Positions 39,859 through 48,131 of a stretch of DNA of 53,026 nt are shown in pieces. This DNA comes from Euryhalocaulis caribicus (GTDB lineage: Bacteria; Pseudomonadota; Alphaproteobacteria; Caulobacterales; Maricaulaceae). Numbering within the stretch: position 1 is the stretch's first letter; every line of letters starts with the position of its first letter. The stretch spans positions 1-53,026 of the forward strand of contig NZ_ASJA01000019.1 of the NCBI RefSeq assembly GCF_000412185.1, in the 5' to 3' direction. The position numbers and the translations under genes were made by a program. The notes under the pieces are model-generated. The model was not told where the DNA came from. It ran no database searches and saw only the letters and a program-made list of their open reading frames with translations.

Positions 39859-41352
39859 ATGTCCGACGTTGCATTCAAAACAGAGCCGCCAGCTGAAATG
39901 GCAGCCAAGAGCGATCGCGCCCCGCACAATCTGGATGCGGAACAGGCCCTCTTGGGCGCGCTGTTGCTGGACAACGAAGTCTACAACCGTATCGGCGACT
40001 ATCTGCAGGCGCGGCATTTTTATGATCCCGTGCACGGGCGCATCTTTGCCGTGGCCTCGGAAATGGTCGGCAAGGGCGCGCTGGCCGACCCGATTACGCT
40101 GCGCGAGCGTTTCTCGGCCGATGAGGGCCTGTCGGAAATCGGCGGCGTGGAATACCTGGTCAGCCTGGCCGACGCCCCCTACCCGTCCACCGCCGCCCCC
40201 GAATATGCCCGCCTGATCTATGACCTCGCCCTGAAGCGGGAACTGATCCGCATCGGGCAGGAAATCTCCGAAGACGCGGCCGACCCCGACATGGAAGACG
40301 GCGCGCGCGGCATGATCGAAAGTGCGGAGAAGAAACTCTACGCGCTGGCCGAGACCGGGGCCGCGACCGGCGGGTTTCAGGATTTTTCGCTGGCGCTGGA
40401 GCAGTCGGTCACGATGGCGGCCGCGGCCTATGAGCGCGATGGCGGCCTTTCCGGCATTTCCTCCGGCCTGCGCGATCTGGACCGCAAGCTGGGCGGTTTG
40501 CATCCGTCGGATCTGGTCATCCTCGCCGGGCGTCCGTCGATGGGTAAAACCTCGCTGGCGACCAATATCGCTTTCTATATCGCCCGCCAGTACCAGTACG
40601 AACTCTTGCCCGAGGGCGGCCGCAAGACGGTCGATGGCGGGGTTGTGGGGTTCTTCTCCCTCGAAATGTCGTCAGAGCAGCTGGCGACCCGCCTGCTGGC
40701 GGAATATTCCGGCGTGCCGTCCGACCTGATCCGCCGCGGCGAAATCCGCGCCGACCAGTTCGAACAATTGCGCGAAGCGGCGCTGGAGCTGCAATCCATC
40801 CCGCTGCACATTGACGATACCGGCGGCATCTCCATCGGCGCGCTGGCCGCGCGTGCGCGCCGGTTGAAGCGTATTCACGGCCTGGACCTGATCGTGGTCG
40901 ACTATCTGCAGCTGGTCACCGCCTCGTCCGGGCGCAGCGAAGGCCGGGTGCAGGAGGTCAGCCAGATCACGCAGGGGCTGAAAGCGCTGGCCAAGGAACT
41001 GAACGTGCCGGTGCTGGCCCTGTCCCAGCTTTCCCGGCAGGTGGAGCAGCGCGACGACAAGAAGCCGCAGCTTTCGGACCTGCGCGAATCCGGCTCCATC
41101 GAACAGGACGCCGACGTTGTGATGTTCGTGTACCGGGAGGCCTATTACAAATCCCGCATGGAGCCGCGCGAAGGGTCCGCGGAACATCTGGAATGGCAGG
41201 AAGAGATGAGTCAGATCGGCAATGTCGCCGAAGTGATCATCGGCAAGCAGCGTCACGGTCCCATCGGCACCGTGAAACTGTCCTTCCACGAGGCGCTCAC
41301 CAAGTTCGGCAATCTGGACACGACCGGACGCTACGAGGACGAGTACCGTTAA
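39859..41352 (+). CDS. dnaB: Replicative DNA helicase DnaB
   Basis: Hexameric 5'-3' helicase that unwinds DNA at the fork. From ATG 39859 it has 497 residues. The N-terminal domain (PHNLDAEQALLGALLLDNEVY), linker, and RecA-like domain with Walker A GRPSMGKTSLATNI (near residue 224), VVDYLQLVTA and ALSQLSRQVEQRDDKKPQLSDLRESGSIEQDAD are all present. A GTG at 39829 would add 10 residues; neither start has a strong ribosome site, so the choice is uncertain. The end abuts alr. Confidence 0.95.
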   Translation: MSDVAFKTEPPAEMAAKSDRAPHNLDAEQALLGALLLDNEVYNRIGDYLQARHFYDPVHGRIFAVASEMVGKGALADPITLRERFSADEGLSEIGGVEYLVSLADAPYPSTAAPEYARLIYDLALKRELIRIGQEISEDAADPDMEDGARGMIESAEKKLYALAETGAATGGFQDFSLALEQSVTMAAAAYERDGGLSGISSGLRDLDRKLGGLHPSDLVILAGRPSMGKTSLATNIAFYIARQYQYELLPEGGRKTVDGGVVGFFSLEMSSEQLATRLLAEYSGVPSDLIRRGEIRADQFEQLREAALELQSIPLHIDDTGGISIGALAARARRLKRIHGLDLIVVDYLQLVTASSGRSEGRVQEVSQITQGLKALAKELNVPVLALSQLSRQVEQRDDKKPQLSDLRESGSIEQDADVVMFVYREAYYKSRMEPREGSAEHLEWQEEMSQIGNVAEVIIGKQRHGPIGTVKLSFHEALTKFGNLDTTGRYEDEYR

Positions 41353-42448
41353 GCCGCCCGCCGTTTCCCGCCCGCGCCTGAATATCGATCTGGACGCGGT
41401 TGCGCGGAATTACCGCTTCCTGGCCGAACAATCGGGCCGCGCCGAGACCGGCGCGACGATCAAGGCCGACGCCTACGGGCTGGGCGCGGAGCGGATTGCC
41501 CCGGTGCTTGAGGACGCGGGCTGCCGCACGTTTTTCGTGGCCCACGCGCAGGAAGGCGCCGCGCTGCGGACCTTCCTGAAACAGCCCGACAGCGTCATCT
41601 ATGTCTATAACGGCCTGTTCGAGAGCGAGGAGGATTACTTCTTCGCCCACCGGCTGCGTCCCGTGCTCAATTCCCTGGACCAGATTGATCTCTGGCGCGC
41701 GGTGTCGGCCCGCGCCGCAGGCGGCCCGCCCGCCGCGCTGCACATTGATACAGGGATGAACCGGCTGGGGCTGTCGCCGGAGGAAACGCGGGCGCTGGCC
41801 GCTGAGCCGCAACGGCTGGAGGATGTGCGGCTTTCCTTGCTGATGAGCCATCTGGCCTGCGCCGACGAAGCGGCTCATTCGATGAACCCGCGTCAGCTGA
41901 AGACCTTCAGAGAGGCCGCGCGCGCCTTGCCCGAGACGCCGCGTCTGAGTCTCGCCAATTCGGCCGGCTGTTTTCTGGGGGAGGATTATGGTTTCGACCT
42001 GACCCGCCCGGGCATCGCGCTTTATGGCGGCAATCCGGTTTCCGGAGAGACGCCGGCGCTTTCGCCTGTGGTCAGCGTGGCGGCGCCTATTCTCCAGACG
42101 CGGCGCCTGAAAGCGGGCGATCCGGTGGGATATGGCGCGGAGTTCACCGCGCCGGGCGACATGCTCGCCGTTACCGTGGCGCTGGGCTATGCGGACGGGT
42201 TCCTGCGCGCCGGGGCGCATGGCGGTTACGGGACGCTTGAGGGCGCGCGCCTGCCGATCATCGGCCGCGTATCCATGGACTTGATCGTTCTGGATGCGTC
42301 CTCATGCGCCGGCATCGCCGAGCCGGGGCGCCGGGTTCGCTTCTTCGGCGGCGATCTGGAAGCGCAGGCGGACGCGGCGGGGACAATATCCTATGAGCTT
42401 CTCACCCGGCTGGGCGAACGCTTCGACCGTGTTTATGAGGGCGGCTGA
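41348..42448 (+). CDS. alr: Alanine racemase, start codon uncertain
   Basis: PLP enzyme making D-alanine for peptidoglycan. Homology runs from RPRLNIDLDAVARNYRFLAE to the end. The PLP lysine lies in ATIKADAYGLG (codon 41462-41464), then MNRLG, VGYGAEF (catalytic Tyr), GYADGF and GRVSMDL. After the stop at 41273-41275 there is no ATG, GTG or TTG in this frame until 41504, which is past the PLP lysine. I give 41348 (GTT) as a provisional start: GAGG lies 9 bases upstream, it touches the dnaB stop, and the lysine becomes residue 39. An alternative is a mutated start. Product identity is sure; the start is not. Confidence 0.85.
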   Translation, partial: VKPPAVSRPRLNIDLDAVARNYRFLAEQSGRAETGATIKADAYGLGAERIAPVLEDAGCRTFFVAHAQEGAALRTFLKQPDSVIYVYNGLFESEEDYFFAHRLRPVLNSLDQIDLWRAVSARAAGGPPAALHIDTGMNRLGLSPEETRALAAEPQRLEDVRLSLLMSHLACADEAAHSMNPRQLKTFREAARALPETPRLSLANSAGCFLGEDYGFDLTRPGIALYGGNPVSGETPALSPVVSVAAPILQTRRLKAGDPVGYGAEFTAPGDMLAVTVALGYADGFLRAGAHGGYGTLEGARLPIIGRVSMDLIVLDASSCAGIAEPGRRVRFFGGDLEAQADAAGTISYELLTRLGERFDRVYEGG

Positions 42449-42512
42449 CGCTTGTTCGGACAGCCCCGAAACCCGATGCTGCGCCCCCCTGACATGACCT
42501 GATTCGAATTTT

Positions 42513-43892
42513 ATGGCCCGTTCTGCTGTCCAATTTGTCTGCCAGAGCTGCGGCGGCGCGCACCCCAAATGGTCCGGGAAGTGCGAGGCCTGCGGCGAAT
42601 GGAATACGCTGGTCGAGGAGTCCGTCTCCGCGCCCGTCGGAACCCAGGCGACCAAACCCAAAACCCGCAAACCGGGACGCGGAATCGAATTCGTAGATCT
42701 GGGCGCCGAAACCGAGGATGCGCCGCGCTTCTCGACCGGCGTGTCGGAGCTGGACCGCGTGCTGGGCGGCGGACTTGTGCCCGGCTCCGCCGTGCTGATC
42801 GGCGGTGATCCCGGCATCGGAAAATCCACCCTGCTTCTTCAGGCCATGGCCTCTCTGGCCAGCGACGGCGTGCGGACAGCCTATATTTCCGGTGAGGAAG
42901 CCGTGGACCAGGTGCGCCGCCGCGCCAAGCGGCTGGGGCTGTCGGATTCGCCTGTGGCGCTGGCTTCCGAGACTGCGCTTGAACCGACTCTGGACGCCCT
43001 GAAACGCGACAAGCCGCAGGTCGTTGTGGTCGATTCCATCCAGACGCTCTGGACCGACCAGCTGGCCGCCGCGCCCGGAACCGTGGCGCAGGTGCGCGCC
43101 TGCTCGCAGGAGCTGGTGCGCTTTGCCAAGCGCCGCAACGCCGCGGTGATTCTGGTCGGCCACGTGACCAAGGAAGGCCAGATCGCCGGGCCGCGCGTGG
43201 TCGAGCACATGGTCGACGCCGTGATTTATTTCGAGGGCGAGCGCGCGCACCAGTTCCGCCTGTTGCGCTCGGTCAAGAACCGCTTCGGGCCGACCGACGA
43301 GATCGGCGTGTTCGAAATGTCCGAACAGGGCCTGACCGTGGTGGAGAACCCGTCCGCGCTGTTTCTGGACGGCCGGGGGGAACCTGCCCCCGGCTCAGCC
43401 GTCTTTGCAGGCATGGAAGGCGCGCGTCCCGTTCTGGTGGAAATACAGGCGCTGGTCGCCTCCGCCGCGTTCGGCACGCCGCGGCGCGCGGTCGTCGGGT
43501 GGGATTCCGGGCGGCTGGCCATGGTGCTGGCCGTGCTGGAGGCCCGATGCGGCCTTGGCTTCGGACAGCGCGACGTTTATCTGAACGTCGCGGGCGGGTT
43601 GAAGATATCCGAACCCGCGGCTGACCTGGCCGTAGCGGCGGCGCTGGCCAGTTCGGTGTTCGACGTGGCGCTGCCCGCCGATTGCGCGGCGTTCGGGGAA
43701 ATCAGCCTGTCGGGCGAGGTTCGCCCGGTGGGCCGCGCGGACGCGCGAATGAAGGAAGCCGCGAAGCTGGGGTTTCAGAGGGCGATTGCCCCGGTATCGC
43801 CGGACTCCGGCGCCAATTTGTCGGTTCTGGGCGTGAAGACGCTGGCGGACCTTGTTGCTATGGTTGAAGCGGGACAGTTCGGGGAGGACTAG
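42513..43892 (+). CDS. radA: DNA repair protein RadA
   Basis: RecA-like branch-migration ATPase in recombinational repair. The 459-residue protein has the N-terminal C4 zinc finger (CQSCGGAHPKWSGKCEACGEW), Walker A GDPGIGKSTLLLQ near residue 97, the RadA-specific KNRFG motif, and a C-terminal Lon-protease-like domain. cvpA begins at the base after its stop. Confidence 0.97.
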   Translation: MARSAVQFVCQSCGGAHPKWSGKCEACGEWNTLVEESVSAPVGTQATKPKTRKPGRGIEFVDLGAETEDAPRFSTGVSELDRVLGGGLVPGSAVLIGGDPGIGKSTLLLQAMASLASDGVRTAYISGEEAVDQVRRRAKRLGLSDSPVALASETALEPTLDALKRDKPQVVVVDSIQTLWTDQLAAAPGTVAQVRACSQELVRFAKRRNAAVILVGHVTKEGQIAGPRVVEHMVDAVIYFEGERAHQFRLLRSVKNRFGPTDEIGVFEMSEQGLTVVENPSALFLDGRGEPAPGSAVFAGMEGARPVLVEIQALVASAAFGTPRRAVVGWDSGRLAMVLAVLEARCGLGFGQRDVYLNVAGGLKISEPAADLAVAAALASSVFDVALPADCAAFGEISLSGEVRPVGRADARMKEAAKLGFQRAIAPVSPDSGANLSVLGVKTLADLVAMVEAGQFGED

Positions 43893-44567
43893 ATGGAGCA
43901 GCCCATTACGGCATTCGACTGGGCGATCCTCGCCGTTCTCATGGCGTCGGGCCTGCTGGCCCTGACGCGGGGCTTTATCCGCGAACTCCTGTCGGTTTCG
44001 GCCTTTGTGGCGGCCGCCTTTGTCTCCCTTTTCATGTTTCCGGTGCTGCGCGAACCCGCGCGCGCCATGATCCCCGCCGGATGGGCGGCCGACCTGGCCG
44101 CTATCGGCGTGGTCTTCCTGCTGGTCTATCTGGCGGTCACGCTGGTCACCTCCAGCCTCTCCAAACGGATGCGCGGCGAAGAAGAGCCCGGCCTGATCGA
44201 CCGGCTGGCCGGATTTGCCTTTGGTCTGGTGCGCGGCGTCGTGGTTCTGGCCCTGTTCGTGATCGTGGTTCTGGCGATCAGCCCGCCGGACCGCCCGCCG
44301 GGCTGGATGGTTGAAGCCCGCCTCTACCCCATGTTGAATTCCACCGCCGTTGCGCTGCAGGATCTTGCGCCGGAGGGGTCGAAAGTTGCCGAAGGGCGCT
44401 TATCTAACCCGTCACAAAAGCGTAATGAGCCGCAGCCCGAAGCTGCGCAAACGACTGCAGAGACGGAAGACTCCGATGGCGAGCCCGGCTATGAGCAGCG
44501 CCAACGGCAGAGCCTGGACCAGCTGATTACCACCAAGTCCGATGGCGACAAGGAGGACGAGCGTTGA
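43893..44567 (+). CDS. CvpA family membrane protein
   Basis: A 224-residue protein with four predicted membrane segments in the first 140 residues (AILAVLMASGLLALTRG, LSVSAFVAAAFVSLFMF, AIGVVFLLVYLAVTLV, GLVRGVVVLALFVIVVLAI) and a charged, disordered C-terminal tail. CvpA was named for colicin V production; its direct role is not settled. GGGGAGG lies in the end of radA just before the ATG. It overlaps purF by 4 bases; cvpA-purF is conserved across proteobacteria. Confidence 0.92.
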   Translation: MEQPITAFDWAILAVLMASGLLALTRGFIRELLSVSAFVAAAFVSLFMFPVLREPARAMIPAGWAADLAAIGVVFLLVYLAVTLVTSSLSKRMRGEEEPGLIDRLAGFAFGLVRGVVVLALFVIVVLAISPPDRPPGWMVEARLYPMLNSTAVALQDLAPEGSKVAEGRLSNPSQKRNEPQPEAAQTTAETEDSDGEPGYEQRQRQSLDQLITTKSDGDKEDER

Positions 44568-46051
44568 CCCTTCCCCCCGCTGATGGCGCAAGCGCCTTCT
44601 TCGATCCTGACGAGGACCGGCTGCGCGAGGAGTGCGGCGTATTCGGAGTTTTCAACGCGGACGACGCCGCCGTCCTGACGGCGCTGGGGCTTCACGCCCT
44701 TCAGCATCGCGGTCAGGAAGCCTGCGGCATCACCGCCTTCGACGGGCGGCGCTTCCACAATGAGCGCCATCTGGGTCTGGTCGGCGATAATTTCACCGGA
44801 CAGGACCTGACCGCCCGCCTGCCGGGCCAGTCAGCCATCGGCCATGTACGCTATTCCACACAGGGCGCGACGGTTCTTCGCAATGTCCAGCCGCTGTTTG
44901 CCGACCTGAACGCCGGCGGTTTTTCCCTCGCCCATAACGGCAACCTGACGAATTCCCGCGTCCTGCGCGAAGAGCTGGTCCGCGACGGCGCGATCTTCCA
45001 GTCGACCTCCGACAGCGAAGTGATCCTGCAACTGGTCGCGCGCTCGCGCGCCGGCAAGACAATCGACCGCTTCATCGACGCGATCCGTCAGATCGAAGGC
45101 GCCTACGCCATGGTCGCCCTGACCAACAAGAAGCTGATCGGCGTGCGGGATCCACTGGGCATCCGCCCGCTGGTTCTGGGCGATCTGCAGGGCGCGCCGG
45201 TAATGGCGTCCGAGACCTGCGCGCTGGACATGATCGGCGCGAAATTCGTCCGCGATGTCGAGCCCGGCGAAGTCGTCGTTGCGACCGAGGACGGTATCCA
45301 GAGCATCAAGCCCTTCCCGCCGCACCGCCCTCGCCCCTGTATTTTCGAATTTGTCTATTTCGCGCGCCCCGACTCCATCGTGGACGGCCGCTCCGTCTAT
45401 GAAGTGCGCAAGGAAATGGGCCGCAAGCTGGCGGCGGAATGGCCGGCGGAGGCAGACGTGGTCATCCCGGTGCCGGACTCCGGCGTGCCGGCCGCGCTGG
45501 GCTTTGCGCAGGCCAGCGGCATTCCCTTCGAGCACGGCATTGTCCGCAACCACTATGTCGGCCGCACCTTCATCCAACCGAGTCAGCAGATTCGCGACAT
45601 GGGCGTGCGCCTGAAACATTCCGCCAATCGCGGCCAGATCGCCGGCAAGCGCGTGGTGCTGATCGACGATTCGGTGGTGCGCGGCACCACCTCCCGCAAG
45701 ATCGTGCGCATGGTGCGCGAGGCCGGCGCCAGCGAGGTTCATTTCCGCTCGGCCAGTCCGATGATCCAGTGGCCGGACTATTACGGCATCGATACGCCGA
45801 TCCGCGACAAGCTGATCGCCGCGACCCACACGCTCGAAGAGATGCGTGAGGAATTGAACGCCGACAGCCTCGGCTTCCTGTCTGTCGATGGCCTTTACGA
45901 GGCCATGGGCGAGGAAAAGGGCCGCGACAGCGAGCACCCGCAATTCACCGATCACTGCTTTACGGGCGACTATCCGACCGGTCTGACCGACCGCACGAAC
46001 GCCCTGGAAGACAAGGATCGCCAGCTTTCCTTCCTGCACGAGGTCGCCTGA
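44564..46051 (+). CDS. purF: Amidophosphoribosyltransferase
   Basis: First committed enzyme of purine synthesis, forming phosphoribosylamine from PRPP and glutamine. The 495-residue protein has a propeptide ending before the nucleophile C24 in EECGVFGVF, then HRGQEACGI and, in the C-terminal half, the PRPP-binding VVLIDDSVVRGTTS. The [4Fe-4S] ligands of the B. subtilis enzyme are missing at two places: WPDYYGID where Cys is expected, and only one Cys in QFTDHCFTGDYPT. This protein is therefore likely an iron-sulfur-free member that still has a propeptide. It overlaps cvpA in ATGA/TTGA fashion. Confidence 0.96.
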   Translation: MTLPPADGASAFFDPDEDRLREECGVFGVFNADDAAVLTALGLHALQHRGQEACGITAFDGRRFHNERHLGLVGDNFTGQDLTARLPGQSAIGHVRYSTQGATVLRNVQPLFADLNAGGFSLAHNGNLTNSRVLREELVRDGAIFQSTSDSEVILQLVARSRAGKTIDRFIDAIRQIEGAYAMVALTNKKLIGVRDPLGIRPLVLGDLQGAPVMASETCALDMIGAKFVRDVEPGEVVVATEDGIQSIKPFPPHRPRPCIFEFVYFARPDSIVDGRSVYEVRKEMGRKLAAEWPAEADVVIPVPDSGVPAALGFAQASGIPFEHGIVRNHYVGRTFIQPSQQIRDMGVRLKHSANRGQIAGKRVVLIDDSVVRGTTSRKIVRMVREAGASEVHFRSASPMIQWPDYYGIDTPIRDKLIAATHTLEEMREELNADSLGFLSVDGLYEAMGEEKGRDSEHPQFTDHCFTGDYPTGLTDRTNALEDKDRQLSFLHEVA

Positions 46052-46057
46052 CCTTCC

Positions 46058-46795
46058 ATGACTGACAAACTGACCCAGAAGGGGCGCGTGACCCTGGTCA
46101 CCGGCGCTTCCCGCGGCATTGGCTATGAGACGGCGCTGGAAATCGCCCGGCGCGGCGGCGAGGTCATCGCCCTGGCGCGGACGCAAGGCGCGCTTGAGGA
46201 ACTCGACGACGCGGTAGCGGACCTTCCCGGCGCGACCATTCTGGTGCCGCTGGATCTGCGTCAGCCGGAGAACGTGGAGCAGCTGGCGAAAGTCGTGAAA
46301 GACCGCTGGGGCCGCCTGGACGGTCTGGTCGGAAACGCCGGCCTGCTGGGCCAGCTTACCCCGGTCTCTCAGATCGAGCCGAAAGTCTGGGGCGAGACAT
46401 TTACGGTGAACTTCCACGCCAACTGGGCGCTGATCCGGGCCTTTGAGGGCCTTCTGAAGCAGTCAGAGGCCGGGCGCGCGGTTTTCGTGACCTCCGGCGC
46501 GGCGCGCAAGCATCGCGCATACTGGAGCGCCTATGCGGCCTCCAAGGCCGCGCTGGACGCCATGGTCAGCTGTTGGGCGAAAGAGCTTGAGCCGAGCAAT
46601 GCGAAGGCCAACCTGCTGAACCCCGGCCCGACAAAGACCGCAATGCGGGCGCAGGCCATGCCGGGCGAAGACCCGGATTCCAATCCGTCGCCGGACGCGG
46701 TGGCGCGCCTGATCGCGGACATGATCGAAGCCGATTACCGCAAGAATGACGCCCTGATCGAATTCAAGGACGTCGCCAAGCATTATTCCGCGTAA
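46058..46795 (+). CDS. Short-chain dehydrogenase/reductase, YciK-like
   Basis: A 245-residue NAD(P)-dependent SDR with TGASRGIGYE (residues 16-25), GNAG, the catalytic serine segment VTSGAA and YAASKAA. The rest resembles YciK (FTVNFHANWALIRAFEGLL, ELEPSNAKANLLNPGPTKTAMRAQAMPGED). Its substrate cannot be read from the sequence. It begins 6 bases after purF, so it is probably in the same transcript, and its end overlaps der on the other strand by 13 bases. Confidence 0.88.
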   Translation: MTDKLTQKGRVTLVTGASRGIGYETALEIARRGGEVIALARTQGALEELDDAVADLPGATILVPLDLRQPENVEQLAKVVKDRWGRLDGLVGNAGLLGQLTPVSQIEPKVWGETFTVNFHANWALIRAFEGLLKQSEAGRAVFVTSGAARKHRAYWSAYAASKAALDAMVSCWAKELEPSNAKANLLNPGPTKTAMRAQAMPGEDPDSNPSPDAVARLIADMIEADYRKNDALIEFKDVAKHYSA

Positions 46796-48126
46796 GGGTT
46801 TTTCCCCGAGCGGACATGCAGGCGGATAGGCGTGCCTTTCAGGTCGAACGCCTCGCGAAGTCCGTTGACCAAGTATCGCTTGTAGCTCTCCGGCATTTTC
46901 TCCGCGCGCGACGCCATCAACACGAAGGTTGGCGGGCGGGCCTTGGTCTGTGACATGTAACGCGGCTTGATGCGGCGGCCATTGATGGCGGGCGGCGGGT
47001 GCCGCTCCGTCATCTCGTGCAGCCAGTCATTCAGGTCCCGCGTCTTCACCTTGACGCTCCAGTCCTTGCGCAACTGCGCGACCGCCGGCATCAGCCGGTC
47101 GAGGCCTTTCCCCGTCTTGCCGGACAGATAGACGATGGGCGCGCCTTTGACCTGCGGCAGATAGGTCCCGATCCGGTCCTCGATCGCTTCGCGCCAGCTC
47201 TTCTTGTCCGGCACCAGATCCCATTTGGTGACAGCGAACACCACCGCCCGGCCCTCACGGATAGCCAGATCAGCGATCTGGAGATCCTGTTTTTCGAGCG
47301 GCGCCATGGCGTCCATCACCATGACCACGATCTGGGCAAAGCGTATGGCGCGCACGGTGTCGCCGACGCTCATCTTCTCCAGCGACTCGTTCACGCGCGC
47401 CTTCTTGCGCATCCCCGCGGTGTCATGCAGGCGCACCGCCTGACCGTTCCATTCCCACGGGATGGTGATGGAGTCGCGTGTGATCCCGGCTTCCGGTCCG
47501 GTCAGCAGCCGTTCCTTGCCCAGCATGGAATTGAGCAGAGTTGACTTCCCGGCGTTCGGCCGGCCCACGACCGCCATGCGGATCGGGTCGTCGCCGTCTT
47601 CAAGCTCGTCGTCAGCTGCTTCCTCGCCCGCCGCTTCAAACGCCGCCTTCAGCGCGTCAAAAAGCTCGCTCATGCCTTCGCCATGGGCGGCGGACAAGGC
47701 AATCGGTTCACCCAGCCCCAGCGAGAATGCCTCGAGATACCCGGACTCGCCCGCCTTGCCTTCCGCCTTGTTGGCGGCCAGCACGACCGGTTTGCCGCGG
47801 CGGCGCAGCAGTTCGGCAAACGCCTCGTCCACCGGCGTGATGCCGGCGCGGGCGTCGATCAGGAACAGCGCGGCGTCGGCTTCGTCCACGGCGATTTCGG
47901 TCTGTATCCGCATGCGCGCTTCAAGGCTGTCATCGTCGACATCCTCGAACCCGGCCGTGTCGATCAGGACAAAGTCCAGCGTGCCGAAATGAACGTCCGC
48001 TTCCTTGCGGTCGCGCGTAACGCCCGGCGCGTCATGGACAAGCGCCAGCGTCTTCCCCGCCATCCGATTGAACAGGGTGGATTTGCCGACATTGGGCCGG
48101 CCAACGATTGCAAGTTTTCGCGCCAT
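46783..48126 (-). CDS. der: Ribosome biogenesis GTPase Der
   Basis: Essential tandem GTPase in 50S subunit assembly (EngA). The 447-residue protein has two G domains: GRPNVGKSTLFNRM (residues 8-21) with DTAGF, and GRPNAGKSTLLNSML near residue 190 with DTAGM. A C-terminal KH-like domain follows. It is 5 bases downstream of bamB, the usual bamB-der order. Confidence 0.97.
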   Translation of the reverse strand: MARKLAIVGRPNVGKSTLFNRMAGKTLALVHDAPGVTRDRKEADVHFGTLDFVLIDTAGFEDVDDDSLEARMRIQTEIAVDEADAALFLIDARAGITPVDEAFAELLRRRGKPVVLAANKAEGKAGESGYLEAFSLGLGEPIALSAAHGEGMSELFDALKAAFEAAGEEAADDELEDGDDPIRMAVVGRPNAGKSTLLNSMLGKERLLTGPEAGITRDSITIPWEWNGQAVRLHDTAGMRKKARVNESLEKMSVGDTVRAIRFAQIVVMVMDAMAPLEKQDLQIADLAIREGRAVVFAVTKWDLVPDKKSWREAIEDRIGTYLPQVKGAPIVYLSGKTGKGLDRLMPAVAQLRKDWSVKVKTRDLNDWLHEMTERHPPPAINGRRIKPRYMSQTKARPPTFVLMASRAEKMPESYKRYLVNGLREAFDLKGTPIRLHVRSGKNPYAE

Positions 48127-48131
48127 AAGGC

